NCBI GenBank assembly: GCA_006176705.1
Contig: QRFJ01002506.1
Coordinates: 1 to 64,000, forward strand
Direction of reading: 5' to 3'
Length of the DNA stretch: 64,000 nucleotides
Source of the DNA: Cocos nucifera
Lineage: Eukaryota > Streptophyta > Magnoliopsida > Arecales > Arecaceae
This document shows positions 12,390 to 23,940 of this stretch, one piece after another. The translations under genes and the position numbers were made by a program. Each line of letters starts with the position of its first letter. The first letter of the stretch is position 1. A model generated the notes under the pieces. That model was not told the origin of the DNA. It ran no database searches and saw nothing but the letters and a program-made list of their open reading frames with translations.

Positions 12390-13905
12390 AACTTCCACTT
12401 GACCTAAAGCCAATTGGCTACGAATCTACATCCCATCTTCTCAAGATGGGCTTTGATCTTCTGCTGGCTTAATGGCTTTGTTAGTGGATTAGCCGCATTA
12501 TCTGTAGTGTCAACTCTCTTGACCTCGACATATCCCTTCTCGAGGTAATCACGAATGAGGTGGTATCGCCGATCTATGTGCTTGGATTTCTAGTGAGACC
12601 TCGGCTTCTTAGCTAGGGCTATGGTGCCATTGTTGTTGCAGTATAAAGGGATGGCATCTAATGGCATCACTTCGAGCTCTATGATGAACTTTTTGTACCA
12701 GAATGGCTCCTTTGCAGCCTCCAATGCAGCAATGTACTCTACTTCCATGGTGGAGTCTACTATCATCATCTGCTTGAAACTCTTTCAATTGATAGCCCCA
12801 TCATTACAAATAAATAGACTTTCAGATGTTGACTTCTGATTATCTATGTCAGATATAAAATTCAAGTCTATATACCCCTAGACCTAGAGTTCTCCATTAC
12901 CAAAAACTAGAAATATATTCTTAGTCCTTCTCAAGTACTTAAGGATACATTTCACAGAAGTCCAGTGCTCTTCACCAGGATTCGACTGATACCTACTCAT
13001 GACACTCACAGCATGGGCAATATCAGGTCGTGTACATAGCATGGCATACATGAGACTCCCTATTACCGAAGCATAAGAGATCTTGCTCATGCATTCAATC
13101 TCCTCAAGTGTGCTAAGGCACATCTTCTTGGAGAGATGAATGCCATGTCTAAAGGGTACCAATCCTCTCTTAGAATTTTTCATGCTAAACCTCTTCAGCA
13201 CCTTCTCTATGTACATTTTCTATAAGAGACCCAGCATCCTTTTCGGTCTATCCCTATAAAACTTAATTCTTAGAATAAAGGATGCCTCTCTTAGATCTTT
13301 CATAGAAAACATTTTAGACAACCACATTTTGACTTTAGTTAACATGGGAATATCATCCCCAATTAGGAGGATGACATCCATGTATAGTAAAAGGAAGACA
13401 ACAGTACTTTCACTGATCTTTTTGAAAATACAGGACTCCTCATTTTTGATGAATCTAAATTATTTGATTACATCATTGAAATGAGCATTCCAGCTCGAGA
13501 TGCTTGCTTAAGACCATATATGGACCTTTGCAACTTGCATACCTTATGATCATCATCACTGAATGAGAAACCTAACGGTTGTTCCATATAGTTTCATATA
13601 GATATCTTCCTCAAGATATTCAATTAAGAATGTCATTTTCATGTCCATCTACTATATTTCATAATCGAAATAGGCTGCAATAGCAAGCAATGTGCGGATG
13701 GATTTGAGCATGGCTATTGGCAAAAAAGTATCCTGATAGTAAATGCCTTTGCGCTGACTATATCTTTTTGCTACGAGTCTTACTTTGAATGTCTCTACAT
13801 TCCCATTGATACCTATATTTATCTTGAAGATCCATTTATACCCAATAAATACTATACCTTTAGGTGGATCTACCAAGGTCTAGACATGAATTGAATGCAT
13901 TGAGT
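12390..13905 (-). pseudogene. A2 reverse transcriptase-RNase H (broken, catalytic Asp lost)
   Basis: RT starts near 13876 with MVDPPKGIVFIGYKWIFK and LVAKRYSQRKG. The catalytic box at 13372-13383 reads YMDV, so the second metal-binding Asp has changed to Val. The thumb and connection part (FSMKNSKRGLVPFRHGIHLS, SYASVIGSLMYAMLCTRPDI) is at 13216-12884. RNase H follows at about 12880-12400, including a DSTMEVEYIAALEA-like motif near 12760 and NPLTKPLSQQ near the end. Stops and shifts add to the loss of the active site. It is the RT of element A2 and lies just upstream of its 3' LTR. Confidence 0.86.
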
Positions 13906-15250
13906 CAATTTCTGACCTCATTACCTCTAATCATTTTTCAAAGTCGATATTTGATATCACCTCATCATAAGTTTTGGAATCATCACCATGAACTCTATTT
14001 CCTATGAGGAACATTTTTTCTACATCTTCTGAGATAGTACCTAAGTATCTTTTAGAAGGATGAAAAATTCTACTTGATCTACGAGGTGGAGGAGATAGTG
14101 TCTGGGTTGGCTCAATTTGATTGGATTTCATAGGTTCCTTAGCTTATTTCTCATCCGAGACTTTCTCCTCGAGTCTAATCTATCTTCTAATGCCACCATC
14201 TAGAATAAACTATTTTTCAAGAAAGATGGCGTGTCTACTCACAATCACATTATGATCTTTTAGGAGATAGAAATAATATCCTATGACTCTTTAGAATATC
14301 CAATAAACTGAGCTCTAAAGGATCTAGACTCTAATTTATTTGTCTGTTGTCTCTTGACATGGGTCGGACAACTCCAAATTTTGAGATGACTCAGACTTGG
14401 TTTCTTACCATGCCATATCTCATACGGTGTGGTAGGAATGATTTTAGAGAAAATCCTATTCAGTAAATATATTACGATCATCAGACTATGTTCCCAAAAA
14501 AACTCAAGGAGGTCCATGAAACTCATCATAGATCGAATCATATCTAATAGAGTCTAGTTTCTCCATTTTAAAACCTTGTTGAGTTGAGGCATTCCACGTG
14601 GAGTCCATTGAGAGACTATGCCAATGTTCTTAAGATGGTCTAGGAATTTTCGACTAAGGTATTCGCCTCCTCGATCTGATCGAAGAATCTTAATGAATTT
14701 TTCTATTTATTTTTCTCTTTTGAGTTTAAATTTCTTAAATATTTTAAAAACTTCAGACTTATGTCGCATCAAATATACATACCCATATCGAGATAGATCA
14801 TCGCTAAAGGTAATGAAGTAGACATAATTGCCCCTAGTTAGCACATCAAATGGGCTACATACATCAGTATGTACTAGGGCAACTAGGTCTGTGGCCCTTT
14901 CACCATGTCGTACAAAAAGGAGCTTGTCATTTTACCATCAAGGCATAATTCATAAATTGGATATGACTCGAAAGTCAACAGACTTAATAGCTTGAATTTC
15001 TCCAATTTGTTAATCCTATCTTCAGCTATATGACTTAGCCTAAGGTGCCAAAGATACCTATCATTTAGACTATCCCTAGGTCACTTTGATCCTATGGCAT
15101 TCAAGTTTTGCTCAATATTAAAATTAGAAATATCAATATGTAATTGATAGAGATCATTTATAAGAAAATCACTTATAATTTTATTTTTTTATAAAGAATA
15201 TTACAATGGTCCTTAAGAAAACTAATTACATAGCCTTCTTGTGCTAAACA
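13906..15250 (-). pseudogene. A2 integrase and linker (broken)
   Basis: From 15250 down: zinc-binding region, catalytic core (about 14950-14600) and C-terminal block at 14541-14281 (SFMDLLEFFWEHSLMIVIYLLN, TTPYEIWHGKKPSLSHLKIW, FIGYSKES). The acidic linker with SSRIFHPSKRYLGTISED lies at 14131-13931. It matches the integrase of A3 block by block. Several stops interrupt it. Its copia domain order (integrase before RT) is clear. Confidence 0.82.
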
Positions 15251-15581
15251 TAAAATAGAAATCAAATTCCTACTTGCTATAGGCACATAAAAATAATCTC
15301 TAAGGACTAGATCTAATCATGATAGTAATCGAAGATGATAGATTTCCACGACTATAATAGTAACTCTTGCTCCATTTTCGATGTATAGGATCATCTCACC
15401 ATCTCTCAACCTTCTGCTATCTTTAAGACCCTGCATAGAAGTGCATAAGTGAGCATTAGAACTAGAGTCAAGCATCCAACTGGATGCAGAAGAAACTATA
15501 AGGTTAAATTCTATAACGAACATACCTTCAGAAGGATCTACCTCCTTCTTGTTCTTTAGGCTGGCCAGGTAGAGAGGGCAG
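15251..15581 (-). pseudogene. A2 protease fragment and end of gag, cut by G
   Basis: An open run at 15523-15317 carries SSASSWMLDSSSNAHLCTSM, the aspartic-protease region, where the expected catalytic D-S-G is DSS here. It is followed by DSRRLRDGEMILYIENGA. Upstream, 15581-15530 encodes the end of the zinc knuckle region (NKKEVDP-like). G is inserted at 15582, within the knuckle, and gag resumes at 19043. The protease would have processed the gag-pol polyprotein. Confidence 0.8.
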
Positions 15582-15690
15582 TGTTAGGATTTAATGCCTT
15601 GAATTCAATCCATAGCAAGAAGAGAATTAATTTTCAGCACAGCAGTCAGGCTAGCTCTAATATGCGATCGAGCTGGTTCAGATTAAGATC

Positions 15691-15715
15691 GAGCTGGCTC
15701 TCTTCGAGCCAGCTC
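15691..15715. other. Perfect 10-bp hairpin in the G 5' LTR
   Basis: GAGCTGGCTC and GAGCCAGCTC are perfect reverse complements separated by the five bases TCTTC. The 3' LTR holds a related but rearranged set of GAGCC/AGCTC motifs at about 18183-18240, so the fold is not kept there. Confidence 0.75.
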
Positions 15716-16025
15716 TCTCAGGCAGTTAGACAGCAGGAGTCCGAGCGAGATGCAGTCGAGGTAGCTTAATCCCTAACTAAGCTGGCTTGACAGAGGTGAA
15801 TAGAATATGATGGGATTTTTTTCTATTTCAATTTGGATTATGATTAATCCAAGGCATCTATGGGAGTTTCACATGAACCATAGGATCCAACAGCTATGAA
15901 GGTTTGTGGTCATGATTTGAAGGTTAAAATATATTCCAAGACTCCATCAAGGACATGTTCAACTCATATTAGGAGAACGAGCCCTGTTAGGACTCCTATG
16001 AACTATTGAGAAGAAAATCTCATCC

Positions 16026-16033
16026 TATTTAAA
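16026..16033 (+). promoter_or_regulatory. Candidate TATA box in the G LTR
   Basis: TATTTAAA in the context CATCCTATTTAAAGGGCTGAGG. The same box is kept in the 3' LTR at 18547-18554 despite divergence elsewhere. It is a plausible start for element transcription. Confidence 0.5.
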
Positions 16034-16456
16034 GGGCTGAGGTGCTGTGGAGTAAAAAAGATGGCACGTGTGGCATGAGAGGCACGTAGAGAGGCTCAAG
16101 CAACCATCAAAAGGAGCTTGGTAGAGCATCGAGTATATGCAGCCTGTGAGAGAGAGAAGCAACAAGTGCATAGCATCTGATAAGGAAGCTATGAGGGCAG
16201 AGCATCTTGTAGCTTCTATGGATCTCCTTGGGATTCTAAGAGAGCTTGTATGTGGGTAGCTTCTAGTTGAGAGAGATTTATATATGGTGAGTTAAGAGTG
16301 GGTGTTCTCCTCTTATACCTATTTTTCTCTTTCATAGTGAAGCTTTGCATGCCCCATGGAAGTGAGCCTATAGGCTGATCTACGTACTTGATTATTTTCT
16401 TACTTTATTTCTTTCTTCTTCCTATCATAATAATTTAGTACTAGATTCTTAACAAG

Positions 16457-16532
16457 TGGTATCAAAGTAGTTGATATTCCAATAGTTTGGTATCAGAGCG
16501 AGTTGATACCATAATAATTGGTATCAGAGTTA
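16457..16532 (+). promoter_or_regulatory. Array of three PBS-like repeats at the G LTR/internal junction
   Basis: Three copies of a GGTATCA unit occur: TGGTATCAAAGTAG at 16457, TTGGTATCAGAGCG near 16489 and TTGGTATCAGAGTT from 16518. The unit TGGTATCAGAG is complementary to the 3' end of plant initiator Met-tRNA. The target duplication places the LTR end at 16516, so only the third copy is the working PBS and the first two lie inside the LTR. The second unit folds on itself (GGTATCA with TGATACC, 8-base loop). Confidence 0.7.
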
Positions 16533-16579
16533 GATAGTACCAAAGCATAGATTGTAGCAGTGGATAGAGATTGAAGAAT

Positions 16580-17880
16580 ATGGAGAAGACAAGCATAATC
16601 AAGATGGAGATCAATAAGTTTGATGGAAAGAATAATTTCTTCTTATGGCAAGCAAGGATAAAGGATGTCCTCATTCAACATGGGTTGATCGATGCTCTTT
16701 TGTATGACGAGATGCCAGCCACCATAGAGGTGAAGGATTGAAAGTGGATATAGATGCAGGCAGTGAGCATGATTCACTTGTACCTAGCGGATGATGTGGT
16801 AATCCATATACTTCACAAGACTTTTTTGATGGTGCTGTGGTCGAAGCTTAAGGAGTTGTACATGATGAAGTCGCTCACCAACACACTATTTCTTTGGAGG
16901 TAGTTCTACCAGCTGTGGATGGACGAAAGTCAGAGCATACGGGAGCATCTATCCAACTTTCAGAAGATCCTCACCAACCTCCTCAGCATTGGTGAAAAAG
17001 TTGAGAAGAAGATCAGGGCATTGGTCTTGCTAGCATCACTCCCCTTCGTATGAGTTCTTAATGACTGCTCTTCTAGTGAAGAAAAGCACCATCAAGATGG
17101 ATGAGATCACTACAGTGAAACTCCAGAATGAGGTTCTCAGGAGGGAGAATCCAGCTTCGAGCTCAGATGGCGGTAGCTCAGCTTTGGCAATTTTTGGAGG
17201 AGTAGGAGGCAGTAGATGGAGCGTTAGAGGATCGTGAGGAGGATGATCTAGGTCCAAGATGAGGGATCCTAGCAAAATCAGATGCTATAGGTGTGACAAG
17301 TTGGGACATCGAGTCAAAGATTATCTACAACTCAAGGATCAAATGAGGGCTACTACAATGACGGTCAATAATGAGTCAGAGGATGATGTCCTAGAGATAT
17401 CTGATGAGGTATCTAGTTTTTTTCAGCAGTGGATTTTAGATTCTGCATGCATATATCATGTTTGTTATAGAAAAGAGTAATTTGACTCCCTAGAGAGCAA
17501 TAATGGAACTATTTATCTACCGGATGGATCAAGCTGTGTGATTAGAGGCATCGAGATAGTCAGCTGGAAGATACATGATGGTGTAGTGAGAAGATTAGGA
17601 GAGGTCCGATACATACCTAATTTTAGATGGAATCTTATCTCACTGAGTAGACTAGATTTAAACGGCTACAGGTGGATAGCTAATGATGGAAACCTAAAGG
17701 TCATGCATGGCGATAGGGTGATATTAGAGGGGAAGATGAAGACTAGATGACATTACTATCTGACAGGAAGACCATTGCGAGGTGGAGCTTTAGGAGCCAG
17801 AGGAAGCCCAATGCAAGATGGAGCTCCAGGTGGAGATGGATCAAGCACGAGATGGAAGACTTAAGAGGATGAGAGGCGAC
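16580..17880 (+). pseudogene. G gag-protease polyprotein (broken)
   Basis: Starts at ATG 16580 (MEKTSIIKMEINKFDGKNN). The first 400 bp encode a UBN2-type copia gag (FFLWQARIKDVLIQHGL, then LYMMKSLTNTLFLWR, SIREHLSNFQKILTNL). Stops occur at the VKD*KWI*MQ stretch and after FLWR, and a frameshift lies near 17050. The zinc knuckle at 17279-17326 reads CYRCDKLGHRVKDY, with the last Cys replaced by Tyr. The protease starts near 17430 (WILDSACIYHVC, D-S-A instead of D-S-G). A pre-integrase part (RYIPNFRWNLISLSRLD, HYYLTG) ends near 17770. It then leaves the usual pol sequence. It would form the particle and process it, but this copy is dead. Confidence 0.85.
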
Positions 17881-18097
17881 GTCGTGGAGTGAAGTTCCTA
17901 TTACCATAGGAGAATTTTTCGATCAAGTCTTTGGTTAAAGTGGACACAGCTCATGATAGAGGTGGGATCGAATGGCCTGGCTCAACTCCCATGTTTGCCC
18001 ATCCACGATCAATAAGCGTGCCCTAGGGCATGGGGCTGAGATGGATCACAAGCCCTCAAAGTCAGGTGGAGGCCGAATATCGAGTTGAGGTGGAGAT
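17881..18097 (+). other. G 3' non-coding region with polypurine tract
   Basis: A region with no usable ORF that directly follows the gag-protease remnant. It ends in the purine-rich tract AGTTGAGGTGGAGAT (18083-18097), the normal primer for plus-strand DNA synthesis, directly before the 3' LTR. The integrase-RT-RNase H genes of about 3 kb that would lie here in a complete copia element are absent. Confidence 0.7.
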
Positions 18098-19037
18098 TGT
18101 TAGGATTTGATGCCTCGAATTTGACCCACAGCAAGAAGAGAATCAATTTTGAGCACAGTAGTCAGGCCTGCTCTGATACACGGTCGAGCCAGCTTGGATT
18201 GAGATCGAGCCAGCTCGAACCATAGTCAAGCCGGCTCTCTCAAGCAGACAAACAGTAGGAGTCTGGATGAGATGCAGTCAAGCCAGCTCAAACCCTGATC
18301 AAGCCAAATTGATAGAGGCAAACAGAACATGATGGGGTTTTTTTCTATTTAGATTCAGATTATGATTAATCCAAGGGGTCTAAGGAGTTGCATGTGGACC
18401 ATAGGATCCAGCAGCCATGGAGGATTACAGTCATGATTTGAAGGTTGAAAAATATTTCAAGACTCCATCAAGAATATGTTCGACTCATATTAGGAGAATG
18501 AGCCCTATTAAGATTCTATGAACTACTGAGAAGAGAATTTTCATTCTATTTAAAGGACTGAGGTGCTATGGAGCAAAAAAGGTGGAGCATGTGGCATGAG
18601 AGGCATGTAAAGAGGCTCAGGCAGCCATTGAGAGGAGCTTGGCAGAGCACCGAGTACGTGCAGTTCATGAGAGAGAGAAGCAACAGGTGCATAGCATCCG
18701 ACGAGGAGGCTGTGAGGGCAAAGCATCTTGTTGCTTCTATGGGTCTTCTTGGGATTCTGAGAGAGCTTTTGTGAGGGTAGCTTCTAGTTGAGAGAGATTT
18801 ATGTACAATGAGTTAAGAGTGTGTGTTCTCCTCTTGTACCTATTTTTTTCTTTCATAGTGAAGCTTTGCATGCCCCATGGAGACGAGCCTTTAGGCTAAT
18901 CCACATACTTGATTATTTTCATATTTTATTTCTTCCATCTTCCTACCATAATAATTTAAAACTAGATCCTTAACAAGTGGTATCTGAGTAGCTGATATCC
19001 TAATAGTTTGGTATCAGAGTGAGTTGATACCACAATA
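18098..19037 (+). repeat. 3' LTR of G
   Basis: 940 bp, starting TGTTAGGATTTGATGCC and ending GTTGATACCACAATA, followed at once by GGCAG. It carries two PBS-like units near its end (TGGTATCTGAGTAG near 18978, TTGGTATCAGAGTG near 19009). The second forms a perfect 7-bp stem with TGATACC. A TATA-like box lies at 18547-18554. It differs from the 5' LTR at many positions, so the insertion is not recent. Confidence 0.88.
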
Positions 19038-19042
19038 GGCAG

Positions 19043-19825
19043 TTCTACTTTCAATGGTCATCAGTGTTGCAATTGAAATATTTTCTCTTATCAGCAGCCT
19101 TCTTCTTTGGCTCTGCCTTCTTCTTTCGACCATCCACCTTTTGCTTTTTCACAGACTTTTTCTTTTTTTTAAAAGATTTTTTCTTGAAAAAAGTCCACTC
19201 CATAGTAAGCACTGAGCCCTTTGAACCTTTCATAGAGAGCTCAGTAGTAACCAACATATTCATATGTTCAGTCAAGGTATTTTGAAGTTTATCCATATGA
19301 TAGCTCATGATGAACTACCCATACGCATCAGTCAAAGACTGCAAAATTATATCAATTTGTAGGTCCTGATCTAACTTGACCCCGAGCTTCTCAAGCTCTT
19401 CTAAGTCCTTGATCATCATCAGACAACGATCTTGGACCGACTGCCCATCATGCATCTAAGCCTTAAAAAGTCTCTTAGTGACTCGATATTTGGTTACGTG
19501 ACTCTGTTCACTAAACAACTCTTGCACATGAGCCAACATTTGGTGGCTAATCTCAATGTCTTCATGTTGGTGCTGGCGCTCATCAGATATTGAGCCCAAC
19601 ATGTAATACATAGCTTTGTTATCTTCATCCATCCATTTTTTTAGAGATGCTCTCTGATCAGTGAATGGACATGCTGGTAAAGTAGGAGGATCCTATTCTA
19701 ACACATGAGTCAACTTCTCAAAACCTAAAACTATTTTAAAGTTTTGGAGCCAATCCTTGTAGTTTGGTTCGATTAGTCTATGGGTGTCCAGGATATGGGC
19801 TAGTGGATTGGATGCAGATATTTTT
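19043..19825 (-). pseudogene. A2 gag, 5' part (broken)
   Basis: On the minus strand from about 19825: capsid-like sequence matching A3 37930-38470, then an open run at 19308-19051 with a long basic tract (KKKSFKKKKKSVKKQKVDGRKKK) and the start of the zinc knuckle (YFNCNTDDH; the first Cys of the usual CxxC is Tyr). G cuts the knuckle at 19042/15582. The protein would package element RNA. Stops lie upstream of the open run. Confidence 0.78.
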
Positions 19826-21729
19826 TTATAGAGAGTCAAAATTTTTAGTTAGATTTTATAATTATACTTAATCAATTTATTTAAAAATTTTATTTTTAAA
19901 TAAATTAGATTTCCACTATTTACTCGGATCCCTATACTCTTTTGGCATAGATGCAAAAATCTCCATAATTATTAATTTTTAGTGGATGGTGTGGTTCCAC
20001 CAACTGGCTCACCACCTCACCTAATAGTTATTGGTGATGGATCAATTGATGAGTGGATAACTCTTGTCCAATAATTCTCTAATTATGGTGCACCTAAACC
20101 CGATCTCTAATTCATAAAGCTCACCATGCCCGCAATATTGCTCTACTCCTTAGTTAAGTCAGACCCACCATTTGCACGAATTGAATTCTTGATTGGATCT
20201 CTCACCGTATCCAAAATATTGAGCCCAACCCATCCTCCAACTTATAGCATCCAATGTCTAATAGACATGCTTACATCTTTCCAACACAGCTAAACCACTA
20301 TATCCAGTCGAGAGCAATCAACCTCGAGAAGGGCCCATACATCTATAATGGTGGAAGATCTTAGACTCAATATTTTCTTAAAAAGATTTAATTTAGGTCT
20401 CTTTAAACTTGACTTGACTTAGTCATAACAATTATGACTAACCTAGTGGCATGGGTTGTCTTGAATTGTTAACCACCTCAAATCAGAACTAGATCGACAT
20501 AAATGGCCACATAAGTGAGACCGATGGAAGAGATATGCCATTAACTCAACAAGAATGCATTTAGGTTGAGTAGCTTTCAATTAAAAATCAGTCAATCATA
20601 TCTGCTAAACTTATCTTAGACACCAAATTATCGAATCAGAATCAATCGGGTTCACCTATAACCTAGGCTCGAACTGCAAAGCTAAATTAAGTCTTGACTT
20701 GATCGAGTCACATCTCAAAGTGATTCAATGTTGATCTAGACTTAATCCTATTAGGCTAATCAATTCCAAGCTTTCTTTGATCCCTCCTAACTAACTCTTG
20801 ATTTGGTTTGATCAACTGCTAGACCTAATTGAGCTATCCAAGCCCAAACCCAATTTATGAAGATGTCTTAGATTTGAAAATTCATAATTTTTAGATCTAA
20901 TTAATTTTGTAATATAATTCTTAATTAAGTTTTGGGTTCATGAATAAAATATGTAATAAAATTTTAGGACTTCATGATCTAGGATTTTATAGAAAATAAG
21001 TTCTAATTTTTTATTAAGGACGAACGCACAGCATCCCTACACATCATAAGAACACCCCATCAAATGAAAGGAGAGGACCTTTAAACCCTACTTTGTTCTT
21101 ATGATCGGACGGCCAAGGAGAACGCCTTCATCAAAAATATATTTTCTAAAATAAAATATGTTAGATCTAAATCATATATCACATATACAATCAAAGATCT
21201 AACCTATACATGTCTTACATACATCTCATGTATCATGACTCAAAAAATCATGCATGCTTTTAGATCTAAAATATCACATATTAGATTTAAAAAATAAAAT
21301 TTTAAATTTAATTATATCAAAAATAAAACTATTCTAGACATTTTATAGAACCATTCTATAACTAGTCTAAGCATGCATTTTTCATATCTCATATAAATAA
21401 ATTAAAAATTAAAAACTATATTTTTTATTTTTTATATTTAGTTATAATAATTATAATATCAAAAAAATAGAAATAAAATAGATCTAAAATCATATTTAAT
21501 CAAATTAACAACATGATCATACTAGACTACACAAAGAACTATTCTATTCCTAGTCTAGTCATGCATCTCATACATTATAGATCTAAATCATATAATTTTT
21601 AATTTTTTGATATCAGATCTAATCATATCTAATGTGATATTTGATATTATTTAATATCAGATTATAAATAAAAATTAAATTAAATCTAAAAAAAATTTGA
21701 AGAACTGCTAACGTAGCTCTATTACCAAT
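19826..21729 (-). other. Long untranslated leader of A2
   Basis: About 1.9 kb between the LTR/PBS and gag, without a sustained ORF. The decayed PBS lies at about 21715-21727. The leader matches those of A1, A3 and E. The splice-donor-like box seen in A3 and E (AAG|GTAAGT) is AAGATAAGT here (about 20609-20617, minus strand), so it is lost. The leader also holds the direct-repeat motif (ATATTGAG...CGGATACGG type) near 20200. Confidence 0.7.
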
Positions 21730-23940
21730 TGAAGAAAAATCTGATTTTCCACCATAGGATCATCCAGATTTGAGGTAGATTTTTCTACAAAAATCTCTAC
21801 AATCCAATTAGATCTAAGAGTTCTCAGATCTTATCATGATAATCTGATATTAAAAGATTAAAAATAAAATTAAATTAGATTTAATTTTAAGTATCTTATT
21901 GGGTAATCTAATTACCCTATGATGATCCTGTTGGATCCTGAGGTTTTAGAAAGAGCCACGCATGCACCTGGCCTTTACTGATATCCACTCATGTACTTCT
22001 CCTCATGAATTTCTCCTCCAACGATCAAATCTAAATCTGATCTGTAGATCCTTCAAAATTATTTCTGAAGGCAGCCCGTCCGTCTCATGAATACCATTGC
22101 ATGGATCCTGAATCTTACACCAAAAACCTTGGACCTTCTTATTAGATTTGTGCCTAACATTTTAGGAATGTAGAAGAGAGGGAGAGAGAGGATAGAGGGG
22201 GTGTGGGATATCATAGGACCAACTCCTTTGGGCATTGAAAATATTTTGTGCAATCTATCTACAATGGCATGAGAAAGGTTTCTTAAACCCAATGCCATAT
22301 AGAGTCTCTCTTTGACCAAATAACCAACTTATTTGATCATTGGGACTTTACGAATTATTCTCCACATCAAAACCTAGATCTCATCCAGTTTTGACATCAA
22401 AAATCAATCAAGAAGGTGGCAGCATGAGTAGATAAGGAAGAGTCCATTATGCCTAGGACTCTTCCCTCAAGAGTTTGATTTAAATCAAGCTCTATCAAAA
22501 CCTAGTCAAAACTCTACCATAAATCATGAAATTTGTTAGACCCATAGCATGACTCGATCCCTATCACACATCCAAAAATTAGATCAAAACATTTTCTAAA
22601 GAATTTTCTAGAAGTATCTAATCAGGTGACCCTTAATTCTCTTAATTAGGTCAACTTTTGACCCTAGTCCAATTACACTAGGAATGAATTTAATTTCAAT
22701 AATTAATGTAACTTGGACTAGTTCTAGTTAGATAAAAATAAATTCATTCGAGATACAAGAATAAGTCAAATCAAATTTTACTTGGTTGCGATGAATCAGA
22801 AAGATTACAGAAGAAGAAGGCCAAGCTCAATCGTGTGCTAGCACGATTACCTTGAACCAATCGAACTGGATTAGCTCAATTGATGACATCTAAATCCAAA
22901 CCCTTATTCAGTTAGGTTCAGTTCTATAGGATAATGAGATATGTCACGATCTCTATCATCGACATCATCGAAACATCTTTTGATGGACCAAAACTCTTCT
23001 GATTCATACAATTAGAATGATCGATCATCAAAATCATTCTAATTGCTTCCAAAATCCACCAGTGACACCTAGTAGTATATGATAGCAATCTATCAGAATT
23101 GAAAGCAAATCTCTTGGTGTAACTACCTATGTAATTGGGTTCTTCTATCCTGAGCCCCAATAAGATTAGGATTAAAGTGAACTCGTCAAATCCAAAATCC
23201 ATCATATGAATTAATCATTTGATTCGAATCCAATGTTAAATCCTAATAGAAACTCTTTTTATCATCTTCATTCTACCATGACCATGGGCTTAAAGATTAA
23301 ATCTCATGATTATCATAGGGCTACTCCTCATCTACCGAGGTAGATAGATCTCCTATTGGTGCAATCCAATTTCTACAATGAACATGCTATAGGCAACATA
23401 CACCTCAAAATTTTGAATGGCTAGGAGATCGAGTTATGGTGTAGTCAAACTATAATACCCTCAAGGTGAACTACTGATGCACCTTAAATCAAAGAACCAG
23501 ATACACCACTATAGCATCGAGCCAGTCATCGGCGAGAAGGTAGACTTTTTTATAATTGCTCGAGGTGGTCATGCTCAGTGCCCTCATTCTCTAATGGATA
23601 TCTATACTCTCGCTCTAGCATCTTCACACTATAAACTCAAGATACATCTATCCTAAGAAAGTGATCGTACACCAACCTTCTGGATCGATCATCATCCTTA
23701 TGATGATCCTACGATCGAGAGTAGTTTATAAGTTAATTATGAAAATTCATGTCTTAAATTTTAAACTCTTGAAAATATGAATTATCATTACTATTAACTC
23801 AAAGAATGTATCATAGATACTTTAAATACACATTACGATAGAAAATAACTTTTTTATTAATTTATAATCAAAATTATAAAATTATCCTTTTAAGTGTTAC
23901 AAGTGTCAGTCAATCTGGCTTCTAAGGCATCCATCTAATA
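21730..23940 (-). repeat. 5' LTR of A2
   Basis: 2.21 kb, from TATTAGATGGATGCC on the minus strand at 23940 (TG decayed to TA) to ...CTTCA at 21730. It pairs with the 3' LTR at 10151-12389. The hairpin CATCGAAA/TTTTGATG is present near 22966-22985 with one C-to-T change. Confidence 0.88.

Larger units (their letters stand above)
15582..16516 (+). repeat. 5' LTR of G
   Basis: 935 bp, starting TGTTAGGATTTAATGCC and ending GATACCATAATA, just before the PBS. It pairs with 18098-19037. It contains repeated GAGCTGG/CCAGCTC motifs, a perfect hairpin (15691-15715), a TATA-like box (16026-16033), and PBS-like hairpins in its last 60 bp. Confidence 0.88.
15582..19037 (+). mobile_element. Ty1/copia element G, non-autonomous (gag and protease only)
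   Basis: 3.46 kb, with LTRs 15582-16516 and 18098-19037 and an internal part of about 1.58 kb. The perfect target duplication GGCAG lies at 15577-15581 and 19038-19042. The empty site read across it matches A1 near 9489 without a gap, which fixes both ends. The internal part encodes a TNT1-94-like gag, a zinc knuckle and a protease, then jumps to a short non-coding 3' region before the second LTR. No integrase core, RT or RNase H is present. The LTRs start TGTTAGG but end in ATA rather than CA. Mobility would have required enzymes from another element. Confidence 0.9.
10151..23940 (-). mobile_element. Ty1/copia element A2 (minus), full length, carrying nested G
   Basis: 5' LTR 23940-21730, leader, gag, protease, integrase, RT-RNase H, 3' LTR 12389-10151. 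Without the nested element G it is about 10.3 kb. It is flanked by the perfect 5-bp target duplication GGAAG (10146-10150 and 23941-23945), and the gag of A1 continues across it, so A2 inserted into A1. By eye the two LTRs differ at roughly one base in eight to ten over their first 300 bp, so this is an old insertion. It is the only A-family copy in the window with both LTRs complete. Confidence 0.9.

Noticed and set aside
18976..19037. A 62-bp leader fragment left after the G 3' LTR, with the LTR ending at CTTAACA
   Set aside because: The same 62 bp follow CTTAACA in the 5' LTR and the GGCAG duplication comes after them, so they are part of the LTR.
19064..19285. Phe-rich 73-codon open run on the plus strand
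   Set aside because: It is the reverse of the Lys-rich gag tract on the minus strand (AAG/AAA read as CTT/TTT).
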